DNA of 64,000 bases from JAVWPP01 sp036635835 (GTDB lineage Bacteria > Bacillota > Clostridia > TANB77 > CAG-465): the NCBI GenBank assembly GCA_036635835.1, contig JAVWPP010000001.1, positions 1-64,000 on the forward strand, read 5' to 3'. The notes under the pieces are model-generated. The model was not told the DNA's origin. It saw only the letters and a program-made list of their open reading frames with translations, and did not search any database. Shown one piece after another: positions 43,202 to 51,663 of this stretch (position 1 is the first letter of the stretch; every line of letters starts with the position of its first letter). Both the position numbers and the translations under genes were made by a program.

Positions 43202-44137
43202 TTATATTCTTTTAAAAACTCTTAATTTTGCACTTCTTGCTCTAGGATTTTCTTTAATTTCTTCATCCGACGGTACAATTGCTTTTTTAGTAATTACTTT
43301 TCCATATGATTTTACGTTGCAAATACATACAGGAAAATCTGATGGACAAGTACATTTACCTTGCATTTCATTAAATGTATGCTTAACAATTTTATCTTCT
43401 AATGAATGGAAAGTTATAATAGCTATTCTACCATCTGGATTTAAAGATAATATATCATCTATAATAGTTTGCTTTAAAGCACCTATTTCGTTATTTACTT
43501 CAATTCTAATAGCTTGAAAAGTTCTTTTTGCCGGATGTTGCTTTTCATTTAAAGCCCTAGCTGGCATTGCAGATTTAATAATCTTAACAAGTTCAAGCGT
43601 AGTTTCAATTTCCTTAATATTTGATCTATAATCGCATATTTTTTTTGCAATTTGTCTAGAATACTTCTCATCACCAAAATCATAAATTACATTGGCTAAT
43701 TTTGCTTCTGGATATTTATTAACTATATCTCTTGCAGTTAATTTGTCTTCTCTATCCATTCTCATATCTAAAGGAGCATCTTTCATATAGCTAAAGCCTC
43801 TTTCAGCTTCATCTAACTGAAAAGATGATACACCTAAATCCATAAGTACACCATCTACACCATTTATATTTAAGTTTTTTAATATACTTATTATTTCAGA
43901 ATAGTTACTGTGTACTGGTATAAAGTTTGTATACTGTTTTAATCTTTCAGTTGCAACAGTTAATGCATCATTGTCTCTATCTATACCTATTAATTTACCG
44001 TTTTTATTTAACTTTGATATTATTTTTAATGAATGTCCTGCTCCACCAAGTGTTCCGTCTACATATATGCCACTAGGCTTTATATCTAGCCCTTCCATAC
44101 ATTCATCTAACATTATTGATACGTGTTTAAATTCCAT
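43202..44137 (-). CDS. rsmH: 16S rRNA (cytosine1402-N4)-methyltransferase RsmH
   Basis: 311 residues. Features are HVSIMLDECMEGL, YVDGTLGGAGHS (SAM loop), GIDRDNDAL, GVLMDLGVSSFQLD, HPAKRTFQAIRIEVNNEI and TFHSLEDKIVKH. It methylates C1402 of 16S rRNA with SAM. It opens the dcw operon. The gene mraZ, which normally precedes it, is not here; in its place is a regulatory stretch with four repeats and an inverted repeat. Confidence 0.96.
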   Translation of the reverse strand: MEFKHVSIMLDECMEGLDIKPSGIYVDGTLGGAGHSLKIISKLNKNGKLIGIDRDNDALTVATERLKQYTNFIPVHSNYSEIISILKNLNINGVDGVLMDLGVSSFQLDEAERGFSYMKDAPLDMRMDREDKLTARDIVNKYPEAKLANVIYDFGDEKYSRQIAKKICDYRSNIKEIETTLELVKIIKSAMPARALNEKQHPAKRTFQAIRIEVNNEIGALKQTIIDDILSLNPDGRIAIITFHSLEDKIVKHTFNEMQGKCTCPSDFPVCICNVKSYGKVITKKAIVPSDEEIKENPRARSAKLRVFKRI

Positions 44138-44164
44138 TTTTTTCTCCCTACTTTAAAAATATTT

Positions 44165-44241
44165 TATCTTTTGTACATTACATCTTTTATCTTTTGAAAA
44201 TTAAGGAACCTATCTTTTGTATATCATGTATTTATCTTTTG
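44165..44241 (-). repeat. Four direct repeats CAAAAGATA spaced 22-23 bp upstream of rsmH
   Basis: Identical 9-mers occupy 44165-44173, 44188-44196, 44211-44219 and 44233-44241 (CAAAAGATA on the minus strand). Centre spacings are 23, 23 and 22 bp, about two helical turns, so bound proteins would face the same side. The sequence between them is not conserved. No promoter element of this kind is known to me. Confidence 0.85.
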
Positions 44242-44245
44242 AATT

Positions 44246-44268
44246 ATAGTGAATACTAGATTCACTAT
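44246..44268 (-). promoter_or_regulatory. 9-bp inverted repeat upstream of the CAAAAGATA copies
   Basis: ATAGTGAAT, 5 bp, ATTCACTAT: perfect arms, 5 bp beyond the last repeat. It contains a TATAAT-like box on its edge, so it may overlap a promoter as operator. Confidence 0.6.
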
Positions 44269-44400
44269 GATTTTATTTTAGTATATACACGCTTTAAAAG
44301 CAAGATTATATACATTAAATTTATATTACATTTTTGTTACGTTTATTTCACAAAGATTATTTTTATTCCTTTTATTTCCTTAAAATGTACAAAAAACAAT

Positions 44401-44428
44401 AGAAAAAGTGATGCAATGCACCACTTAT
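44401..44428 (-). terminator. Terminator after the first M23 peptidase gene
   Basis: AAGTGGTGC/GCATCACTT stem (one G-U pair) followed by TTTTTC on the minus strand. Confidence 0.75.
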
Positions 44429-44449
44429 CTAATTAATATTTTCTGATTT

Positions 44450-45469
44450 CTACTTATACGCAGCAATATAACCATATGGGTTAACCGCTCTACCATTTAA
44501 TCTAATTTCAAAATGTAGATGGTTACCTGTTGAGTTACCTGTGCTTCCTTGTAGTCCAATAGATTGACCTTGATCAACATACTGACCTACGCTTACAAGA
44601 AGTTTACAGTTATGCGCATACCAAGATTGAATACCGTTACCATGATCTAATTTAACTAGATATCCATAACCTGAACTATCCCATCCAGCAAATACTACTT
44701 TACCTGATTTGAATGCTTTATTTGGATCGCCTCTTCTACCTGCAATATCCATACCTGTATGTCCATAATATCCACCAAATCCACAAGATACATATCTTGA
44801 TGATGTTGGCCAAATACCATAAGCATTGTTTGATTTTGCAGTAGCTGTTATATTAGAAGTTCCTCTGTTTACAGAATTCGTTTTTCTATTTACAACTGCT
44901 GGCTTTGGTGGTTCTGCAACCACTACTGGTTTAGTTTTTGCAACTACATCTTTAACGATTGCATTTGCTACTTCAACAGAAGTTAATTCATCAATTTCTT
45001 CTACTTTTTCTTCTTTAATAGCTGTTGCAACGTTAGTTGCACTACTTTTTAATTTTTCAGAATAATTAGTGGCATCATCTTTACTGTTGAATGTCATTTT
45101 CTTTTCTTCATTTACTAATACAGCGTAAACTGTATGTTCTGTTTTTAGTTGTGCTCTTAGATTTGTATATAAATTTTCTTCATCTAATAAAGTTTCCTTT
45201 ACATATGTTTTTTCAAACAATGGATTAGTTTCTAAATATACTTTTACATTTTCATCTATTTGAGCTTTTTCATTTACTAGTACATTATACTTCTCATCAA
45301 ATTGTTGTTGGTTTAAAAAATACCCCACAAATTGACCGTTAATTGTAACTTTATAAGTTGGTTTATACGTATTTAATATTGTTAACGTTACTGCTGCTAA
45401 TATTAAAACTAAAGATACTACAGAAAGAACAAAAAATCTAATCTTTCTGAGCGAACTCTTTATTTCCAT
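44450..45469 (-). CDS. M23 family peptidoglycan endopeptidase, membrane-anchored
   Basis: 339 residues. One transmembrane segment (about 11-31), a central domain starting YKVTINGQFVGYFLNQQQFD, a linker rich in Pro, Ser and Asn, and an M23 domain (about 236-339) with the zinc ligands GHTGMD and HLHFEI plus YAH. M23 enzymes cut cross-bridge or stem peptides outside the cell. The protein is a clear paralogue of the 45539-46546 product along its whole length. It has its own consensus promoter and a terminator. Confidence 0.9.
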   Translation of the reverse strand: MEIKSSLRKIRFFVLSVVSLVLILAAVTLTILNTYKPTYKVTINGQFVGYFLNQQQFDEKYNVLVNEKAQIDENVKVYLETNPLFEKTYVKETLLDEENLYTNLRAQLKTEHTVYAVLVNEEKKMTFNSKDDATNYSEKLKSSATNVATAIKEEKVEEIDELTSVEVANAIVKDVVAKTKPVVVAEPPKPAVVNRKTNSVNRGTSNITATAKSNNAYGIWPTSSRYVSCGFGGYYGHTGMDIAGRRGDPNKAFKSGKVVFAGWDSSGYGYLVKLDHGNGIQSWYAHNCKLLVSVGQYVDQGQSIGLQGSTGNSTGNHLHFEIRLNGRAVNPYGYIAAYK

Positions 45470-45507
45470 AACTAATTTACACCTTCCTTTAACTGTGTCA
45501 CAAAACT

Positions 45508-45536
45508 ATTATACCATACCGGTAACCTTTTGTCAA
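45508..45536 (-). promoter_or_regulatory. Promoter of the first M23 gene
   Basis: TTGACA (45531-45536), 17 bp, TATAAT (45508-45513): exact consensus. The spacer contains the 8-bp palindrome TACCGGTA. It begins 2 bp after the stop of the second M23 gene. Confidence 0.9.
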
Positions 45537-45538
45537 GT

Positions 45539-46546
45539 TTACATGTAACTAAGTGGATTAACTGCTCTACCATTTATTCTAATTTCAAAATGCAAATGAT
45601 CTCCTGAAGAGTTACCAGTGTTGCCTTGAAGTGCAATTGTCTGACCACCTTCAACCTCTTGACCAACACTAACTAGCAATTTACTATTATGCGCATAGAG
45701 CGTTTGAAAACCATTACCATGATCTATTTTTACCATATATCCATATGCTCCGCTATATCCAGCAAAGACAATTTTACCAGATTTATATGCGAAATTAGGA
45801 TCTCCTGTTTTTCCATCTATATCTATGGCTTTATGCCCGCGATATCCACCGTAATAACAAGAGATTTTTCTACTTGTTGTAGGCCAAACTCCGCCTGCTA
45901 TATTTTCAATATACACCTTATTATTTTGTATCTCTTTTGAAGGCTTTGGATATGAAACTACTGGCTTTGGCTTTGGTTTAGGCTTTGGTTTTTCTATTAC
46001 AACGGGTTTATATCTGCTGACAATTTCTTTATATATCGCATTTGCCTTTTCCGTATTTAGAACAGTATCTGCCTTATCTTTTATTTTTTCTGGTTCAATT
46101 TTCATATTTAAAGTGTTAACTTGTTTTTTTATTTCATTAGCATATTTTTCTGCATCTTCATAATCTTCGAAAGTAAACTTTTTTTCTTCGTTTACTTTTA
46201 AATTATATACTTCGTATTCTACTTTTATTTGGGATTTTAATATTTCATAGCTATTATCGCTATCTATTTTATCATATTTTACGTATTGAAGTTCAAATTC
46301 AGGTTCTATATCTAAATACGTAAAGTTTGCGCTTCCTGTTTCCTGCATATTTTTTGTAAGCACATAAAACATTTCATCAAAATCTTGCTTTGTTCTAAAA
46401 TACCCGATATCCTCTTTTCCTATGGTAACTTTATACACTGGCCTGTATATGTTTAGTATGGTTAATATTACTGATATTGATACCATTGTTATAAGAATTA
46501 ATGAGAAAAATATTAAACTAATTCTACTATAATATTTCTTAGTCAT
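45539..46546 (-). CDS. M23 family peptidoglycan endopeptidase, membrane-anchored (paralogue)
   Basis: 335 residues. The same layout as the neighbour: a transmembrane segment (about 10-30), YKVTIGKEDIGYFRTKQDFD, a central domain, a Pro-Lys linker (PKPKPKPKPVV) and the M23 domain from about residue 237 with GHKAID, YAH and HLHFEI, all metal ligands intact. The pair came from tandem duplication but each copy has its own promoter, so they can be regulated separately. They may act in wall turnover or in spore engulfment; the sequence does not decide. Confidence 0.9.
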   Translation of the reverse strand: MTKKYYSRISLIFFSLILITMVSISVILTILNIYRPVYKVTIGKEDIGYFRTKQDFDEMFYVLTKNMQETGSANFTYLDIEPEFELQYVKYDKIDSDNSYEILKSQIKVEYEVYNLKVNEEKKFTFEDYEDAEKYANEIKKQVNTLNMKIEPEKIKDKADTVLNTEKANAIYKEIVSRYKPVVIEKPKPKPKPKPVVSYPKPSKEIQNNKVYIENIAGGVWPTTSRKISCYYGGYRGHKAIDIDGKTGDPNFAYKSGKIVFAGYSGAYGYMVKIDHGNGFQTLYAHNSKLLVSVGQEVEGGQTIALQGNTGNSSGDHLHFEIRINGRAVNPLSYM

Positions 46547-46570
46547 ATATCTTTCACCTGCTATAAATAG

Positions 46571-46600
46571 ATTTTATCATATTTAAACGAAATTTGTCAA
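46571..46600 (-). promoter_or_regulatory. Promoter of the second M23 gene
   Basis: TTGACA (46595-46600), 18 bp, TAAAAT (46571-46576), directly after the pcrA stop. Confidence 0.75.
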
Positions 46601-46601
46601 C

Positions 46602-48845
46602 TTATTGTATGATTTTTAATCCGGCAAACTTTGCCATCATTCTCTTCATTCCAAATCCCTCAAATTCTATTTCTATTTTAGAATCTCCGCCTTCTTTTTC
46701 TACTTTTTTTATCTTACCTATTCCAAATTTTTTATGCTCAACTGTTACGCCTGGAACAAGTTCTGCTAAATTTATATCTTTTTCTACACCTTTTTGCGTC
46801 ATATTCTTTAAAAAAGAGGCAGCGCTTATACCAAATCCAGTGTCTCTTGTTTCAATTGATGGAGTAGATGCCATTTTATTAAACGCATCCTTTACTTTAT
46901 TATATGTATCTACTTTAGATTTATCTACATCTCCCTCTATATATTCGATAGGTATTTCACCTAAAAACCTAGATGGCATTGTATATGATGTACTTCCGTA
47001 AATTGTCCTTTGGTTTGCAGAAGTTAAATATAGTTTTTGCATAGCTCTTGTTATTCCAACATAGCAAAGTCTTCTTTCTTCTTCTAATTGCTCATGCTCG
47101 CCGATTGATCTACTGCTTGGAAATAACCCCTCTTCCATGCCAACTAAAAATATAACGGGATATTCTAGTCCTTTTGCACTATGAAGTGTCATTAAAGTTA
47201 CGCTATCTTGGGTTTCATCTAACTTATCTACATCTGAAACTAGTGCAACAGTTTCTAAAAACTCAGCAAGTCCATTTTCCGCTTCTTCTTTTTCAAACTC
47301 ACTTATAACACCTAAAAGCTCGCATATATTTTCAATTCTATTTTCATTTTCTTTTGTTTTTTCTTTTTTAAGTTCATCTAAATACCCTGTTTTATCTAGT
47401 ATTTCACTTACCATTTCTGAAATTTTCATTTTATTTTTATTGCTTATAATATTTTGAAGAATATCTCTAAAGTTTCTTAAACTATTTGCAGCTCTAAAAA
47501 GTGAAAGGTTTTCATCATCTTTTATAAGCTCAAAAATGCTACATTCTTTTGCATCTGCTAAATTTTCTAATTTGTCTATAGAAGTTGCACCAATTCCCCT
47601 TTTCGGTTCATTTATAACTCTTTTTAAAGATACATTATCTTTTTGATTGTTTATAATCTTTAAATACGCCATAATATCTTTTATTTCTTTTCTTCCATAG
47701 AACTTTAAGCCTCCAATTAATTTATATGGAATACCTTCTCTTATAAGGTTTTCCTCAAATATACGAGACTGTACATTGGTCCTATATAAAATAGCAAAAT
47801 CCGAATATTTTCTTTCGCATTTTTTTACAGATTCGATTATATTTCTAATAACATATCTGCTTTCATCATACTCATTCGCTGCACTATATAAAAAGATTTT
47901 ATCTCCTTCGTTATTTTGAGTCCATAAGTTTTTTTCAAGTCTTGATTCGTTATTTTTAATAACTGCATTTGCTGCGTTTAAAATATTTTTTGTACTTCTA
48001 TAATTTTCTTCTAATTTAACTATTTTTGCATTTGTAAATTGTTTTTCAAAATTCAATATATTCTTTATATCTGCGCCTCTCCAGCCATAAATACTTTGAG
48101 ATTCATCTCCAACAACGCAAACATTTCCTTTAGATGATAAAAGACTAATAAGCATAAACTGAGCTTTATTTGTATCTTGATATTCATCAACTAGCACGTA
48201 TTTAAACTTATTTCTATAATACGCAAGTCTTTCTGGAAATTCTTCAAATAGTTTAATTGTATGATTAATAATATCGTCAAAATCTAGTGCATCATTTCTT
48301 TGTAACTCTATTTGATATTTTTCATATATTTCCGCCATTTTCTTTTTTCTAAAATCCGACTTATTTATTGCATAATATTTATCTGGTCCTATCATTTCAT
48401 TTTTTGCTGCACTTATCTCATAGCCAACGCTTTTAGCAGAATATGATTTATCGTCTAGATCTAAATCTTTAATTATTTTTTTTAGTAATTTTCCCTTATC
48501 ATCTTCATCAAAAATATTGAAATTTCTACTATATCCAATATATTCGATTTCTCTTTTTAATATTCTTATGCATATATTATGAAAAGTACCAAGCCATAAG
48601 TCTGAAGCGCTTGTGTCTAATATTTTTCTAGTTCTTTCTTTCATTTCTTTAGCTGCTTTATTAGTAAATGTAATAGCTAAAATTTCATAAGGCTTAATTA
48701 CGCCAGACAGCACTAAATATGCTATTTTAAATGTAAGTACACGCGTTTTTCCACTACCTGCACCCGCAAGAACAAGTAATGGTCCATCTAAATATTCTAC
48801 TGCTTCCCTTTGCCTATCGTTTAATGTTTTTAATAGTTCTTCCAT
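46602..48845 (-). CDS. pcrA: ATP-dependent DNA helicase PcrA (UvrD/Rep family)
   Basis: About 747 residues from the ATG at 48845 (GGAGGTG five bases upstream, inside the end of the previous gene). Motifs: LLVLAGAGSGKTRVLTFK (I), YVLVDEYQDTNKAQ (II), VVGDESQSIYGWRGAD (III), LEENYRS (IV), VTLMTLHSAKGLEYPVIFL (V) and EERRLCYVGITRAMQKLYL (VI). The C-terminal ~60 residues have the VEHKKFGIGKI tudor-like part that binds RNA polymerase. It unwinds DNA 3' to 5' in repair and plasmid replication. Upstream gene 48848 ends 2 bp earlier. Confidence 0.95.
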   Translation of the reverse strand: MEELLKTLNDRQREAVEYLDGPLLVLAGAGSGKTRVLTFKIAYLVLSGVIKPYEILAITFTNKAAKEMKERTRKILDTSASDLWLGTFHNICIRILKREIEYIGYSRNFNIFDEDDKGKLLKKIIKDLDLDDKSYSAKSVGYEISAAKNEMIGPDKYYAINKSDFRKKKMAEIYEKYQIELQRNDALDFDDIINHTIKLFEEFPERLAYYRNKFKYVLVDEYQDTNKAQFMLISLLSSKGNVCVVGDESQSIYGWRGADIKNILNFEKQFTNAKIVKLEENYRSTKNILNAANAVIKNNESRLEKNLWTQNNEGDKIFLYSAANEYDESRYVIRNIIESVKKCERKYSDFAILYRTNVQSRIFEENLIREGIPYKLIGGLKFYGRKEIKDIMAYLKIINNQKDNVSLKRVINEPKRGIGATSIDKLENLADAKECSIFELIKDDENLSLFRAANSLRNFRDILQNIISNKNKMKISEMVSEILDKTGYLDELKKEKTKENENRIENICELLGVISEFEKEEAENGLAEFLETVALVSDVDKLDETQDSVTLMTLHSAKGLEYPVIFLVGMEEGLFPSSRSIGEHEQLEEERRLCYVGITRAMQKLYLTSANQRTIYGSTSYTMPSRFLGEIPIEYIEGDVDKSKVDTYNKVKDAFNKMASTPSIETRDTGFGISAASFLKNMTQKGVEKDINLAELVPGVTVEHKKFGIGKIKKVEKEGGDSKIEIEFEGFGMKRMMAKFAGLKIIQ

Positions 48846-48847
48846 TT

Positions 48848-49552
48848 CTACACCTCCATACAACTTCCGTAATCTGTAACTTCTAAATCTTTAAAATCTA
48901 CTAATTCCAAATTATATTTTTTAATATGCTCTTTTATCTTTTCTGCACTTTTTAGTTTGTTTATGTCGCCGAAAAGAATAAATTTATTGTCTAATACATA
49001 AGTTGCTCCCCCTATAAATCCATTCATTAAAGATTGGCTTGAATCTTTTTTTAATAGCCTTATGGTTTCTTCGTTTATATATAAGACATCTATATTGTTT
49101 TTTCTTAATATTTTAGCTATACCTATGTCTGATGTTATGCAAGAATTGTCTGAAGTTGCAACTATACTGCATCTTGAATAGCCTTGTTTTACAGGTATTT
49201 GCTCATATTCTTTTTGTTTTATAATTTTTTTCACTACATAATCTGTGTTTTTAAAAGTATGAATTGCTCTTTTTCCAATGCATGCGACATTATATTTAAT
49301 ATCATTAGGATATTCTTTAGACACCACGCTATTGCCTAGATGCACGTTTTTAACATGCTCTGGTATATAATCTATTGTATCTGCTCCTGAAATTATACTG
49401 TCTCCTATTTTACAGAAAAATATATCTACATGGCTTGAAACTTCTTCGTAAATATTTTTTTGAGTCTGTAATTCTACTAAGTTAAATCCATTTTCTAAGA
49501 AATACTCTTTTTCTACGTTTCTCATTCTTTTATCTATAATTAAAGTACGCAT
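48848..49552 (-). CDS. Probable GME-fold (pentein-like) protein, DUF6873 type
   Basis: 234 residues. The internal pattern resembles a pentein fold made of repeated beta-beta-alpha units: CITSDIGIAKILRK, GFIGGATYVLDNKFILFGDI and LVDFKDLEVTDYGSC, ending in a Cys close to the C-terminus, where GME enzymes hold their nucleophile. I recall such proteins as DUF6873 in Clostridia. If the Cys is catalytic the substrate might be a guanidino compound, but other catalytic residues are not obvious. It is co-transcribed with pcrA from the promoter at 49577-49605. Confidence 0.5.
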   Translation of the reverse strand: MRTLIIDKRMRNVEKEYFLENGFNLVELQTQKNIYEEVSSHVDIFFCKIGDSIISGADTIDYIPEHVKNVHLGNSVVSKEYPNDIKYNVACIGKRAIHTFKNTDYVVKKIIKQKEYEQIPVKQGYSRCSIVATSDNSCITSDIGIAKILRKNNIDVLYINEETIRLLKKDSSQSLMNGFIGGATYVLDNKFILFGDINKLKSAEKIKEHIKKYNLELVDFKDLEVTDYGSCMEV

Positions 49553-49576
49553 TTCACACCTCTTTTTACTCTACTT

Positions 49577-49605
49577 AGTATAATACACATAAGTTCGTAT
49601 GTCAA
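49577..49605 (-). promoter_or_regulatory. Promoter of the 48848-pcrA operon
   Basis: TTGACA (49600-49605), 17 bp, TATACT (49577-49582). The leader to the ATG at 49552 is about 18 bases and includes AGAGGTG. Confidence 0.85.
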
Positions 49606-49635
49606 TGAAAAACGTGAAGTTATTTCGGGTTTATA

Positions 49636-49664
49636 TTGATATTTATGTCACTTGATGTTATACT
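49636..49664 (+). promoter_or_regulatory. Promoter of idi
   Basis: TTGATA (49636-49641), 17 bp, TATACT (49659-49664). Confidence 0.75.
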
Positions 49665-49718
49665 ATATATGAGAATTTTTTTAAAAATATATTAATTAAA
49701 TATATTGGAGGTAATACT

Positions 49719-50228
49719 ATGGAATTTGTCATTTTAGTAGATAAAACAGATACCAAAATTGCACTTTACGAAAAGATGTTAGCGCATGAAAAAGGCCTAC
49801 TTCATAGGGCGTTTTCAGTTTTTATTTTTAATGATAAAAATGAGCTTCTATTACAGCAGCGCGCATTTTCTAAATATCATTCTCCCGGATTATGGACAAA
49901 CAGTTGTTGTAGCCACCCAAGGGATGGCGAAGATATTATTACCGCAGGAAAAAGAAGATTAATTGAAGAAATGGGATTTGAAACAAATATACAAGAGATT
50001 TTCACCGAAAAATATTATTTGCAGTTAGAAGATAACATGATAGAAAATGAATATGACCATATTTTGATAGGAAAATACAGTGGCAGAATCAATATAAATT
50101 CCGAGGAAGTAAACGATTTTTGCTGGATATCTATAGATAATATTCTTAAAGATATCTCTCAAAATCCAAATATTTATACAAAATGGTTTAAACTAATACT
50201 TCCGGAGCTTATTAAATTTTATAAATAG
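49719..50228 (+). CDS. idi: Isopentenyl-diphosphate delta-isomerase, type 1
   Basis: 169 residues. It has LHRAFSVFIFN, the catalytic TNSCCSHP with Cys, and the metal and acid site ENEYDH, with a Nudix-related RRLIEEMGFE. The enzyme converts isopentenyl to dimethylallyl diphosphate for isoprenoid synthesis, and needs metal. Firmicutes more often carry the unrelated flavoprotein type 2 enzyme, so this may be transferred. It is a single plus-strand gene with its own promoter and ends against ypeB in a shared terminator. Confidence 0.92.
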   Translation: MEFVILVDKTDTKIALYEKMLAHEKGLLHRAFSVFIFNDKNELLLQQRAFSKYHSPGLWTNSCCSHPRDGEDIITAGKRRLIEEMGFETNIQEIFTEKYYLQLEDNMIENEYDHILIGKYSGRININSEEVNDFCWISIDNILKDISQNPNIYTKWFKLILPELIKFYK

Positions 50229-50257
50229 AAAAAAGAGTACACTTGTACTCTTTTTTT
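50228..50257. terminator. Bidirectional terminator between idi and ypeB
   Basis: AGAGTACA/TGTACTCT with A-runs before and T-runs after, so it works in both directions between the convergent genes. Confidence 0.85.
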
Positions 50258-51653
50258 ACATTGTTAATATACCTTTTTCAGAATCAATAATAAGCAGTAT
50301 TTTTTCCTCGTCACCTGTTTGTGCGTTAATATATATCAAGAAATTTTTATCATTAACTTTCCCTTTAAACTCATATGTTAAGACTTCGCTTTTTGATTCA
50401 GTTGGAATAATTGCTAAGTTTTCAGATTCAATATTTACTTTAGCAGTTATTTTAGATTTTGCCTCTGCTAAGCTTATTTTAGGTTTTATATCCCTTTTAA
50501 ATTTATGATTATATATATATCCATGTGTTTCTACAGAACATACTTCGCCATTATCTAAAGCTATTTTCACTTTAATTAAGTCTGGATACATAATGCAATC
50601 TTTTTCTTTAAAAGCATAATTAATAGTAGCCATATTTTCATAAACTGAGTAATACGTATCCTTCATGCCTTCTATGCCTAATTTTTCTATAAACTCTAAC
50701 CCTTTTGCTTTTGCGTCGTCTATACTAAGTTTAGGTTCTTTTACTTTTCTATCCGATATCATCCACAAAAGCATTCCGCTGTCTCTTGTAAGCTCTATTG
50801 AATTAGTTTTAGCGTTTTCTTTTAATTTTAATTCATAACCATAAGTAGGAATTTTTCCTTTTCCCTCACTTACGTATTTAATTCTTTCAATCTTTTCATC
50901 TTTAAATATTTTTTTTATTATTTCTTCTCCATCTTTTATAGAAATATTCATACCATTTAGCATAACTGGATCTACGTTTAATATATGATTTGAAAACGCT
51001 CCATCATATATAAGCCCCTCATAATCTTGAAAAACTTTTCCTATCCCTTCTATACCAGATGTTTGAACAGTTTTAGGTTGCTTTTTTATATTTTTTTTAA
51101 GCTGCTTATCTACTTCATTCCATTTAAGTTTTCCTTTATTTATATCTTCTATGCATTTAGAAAATTCTCCTCTTGCAGTTACTGAATAATTATATAAATT
51201 AGATAACTGTAGATATTGATCATCCTTTAATTTTTGCCCGTCAATACTACTTTTCATTAACGTATATGAATAATCGCTAAGCTGCGTTAAAAAATTTGAA
51301 ACACCTTCTATAGTTTTTTGACTTGATGGTAATTCTACTAAATTTGTTTTTGCTAAATTAGATTGTTTCCATATTTCTGCTAAGGTTTTAGCGCTTTGCT
51401 CGGGAGTAGATGTAACCTGCACTTTTGCAAGTAATACTTCTACATTTTTCATATACTCCGTTGTTTCATAAACAGCTCTATTATTTTGATCACTACCAAT
51501 TTGCTTATTAACTCTAAACATTTTTGTAGTTTCCATAGCATATACAGCAGTAGCCGTAAATATACTCAGTATAACTAAAACCGTAATTCTATGATCTGCG
51601 TTTTTTCTCCAGTTTGTAATCTTATCTTCGATTTTTTTTAGTATATTATTCAC
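50256..51653 (-). CDS. ypeB: Germination protein YpeB
   Basis: About 465 residues. The best start is GTG at 51653, five bases after GAGGTGG; the TTG 21 bases earlier has no such site. One transmembrane segment (about 20-40) is followed by helices and then PepSY-like repeats in the C-terminal half (DAKAKGLEFIEKLGI, SLAEAKSKITAKVNIES). YpeB stabilises the cortex-lytic enzyme SleB in the spore. It is downstream of the sleB-like gene, with no overlap, the conserved order. Supports spore formation. Confidence 0.88.
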   Translation of the reverse strand: MNNILKKIEDKITNWRKNADHRITVLVILSIFTATAVYAMETTKMFRVNKQIGSDQNNRAVYETTEYMKNVEVLLAKVQVTSTPEQSAKTLAEIWKQSNLAKTNLVELPSSQKTIEGVSNFLTQLSDYSYTLMKSSIDGQKLKDDQYLQLSNLYNYSVTARGEFSKCIEDINKGKLKWNEVDKQLKKNIKKQPKTVQTSGIEGIGKVFQDYEGLIYDGAFSNHILNVDPVMLNGMNISIKDGEEIIKKIFKDEKIERIKYVSEGKGKIPTYGYELKLKENAKTNSIELTRDSGMLLWMISDRKVKEPKLSIDDAKAKGLEFIEKLGIEGMKDTYYSVYENMATINYAFKEKDCIMYPDLIKVKIALDNGEVCSVETHGYIYNHKFKRDIKPKISLAEAKSKITAKVNIESENLAIIPTESKSEVLTYEFKGKVNDKNFLIYINAQTGDEEKILLIIDSEKGILTM

Positions 51654-51663
51654 ATTATCCACC

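Larger units (their letters stand above)
44138..44449 (-). other. 312-bp regulatory gap upstream of the dcw operon
   Basis: No gene is seen. It contains, on the minus strand in order: the terminator of the M23 gene (44401-44428), AT-rich sequence with possible -10 boxes but no clear -35, a 9-bp inverted repeat (44246-44268), and four CAAAAGATA copies up to 28 bases from the rsmH start. Confidence 0.7.

Noticed and set aside
44165..44241. CRISPR array
   Set aside because: Repeat units are 9 bp with 13-14 bp between; far too short, and no cas gene is near.
45515..45525. TACCGGTA palindrome in the M23 promoter as operator
   Set aside because: Only 8 bp long and likely by chance; mentioned with the promoter only.
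49584..49597. CGAACTTATGTGTA as a LexA box in the promoter of the pcrA operon
   Set aside because: The second half is GTGT where GTTC or GTTT is needed.
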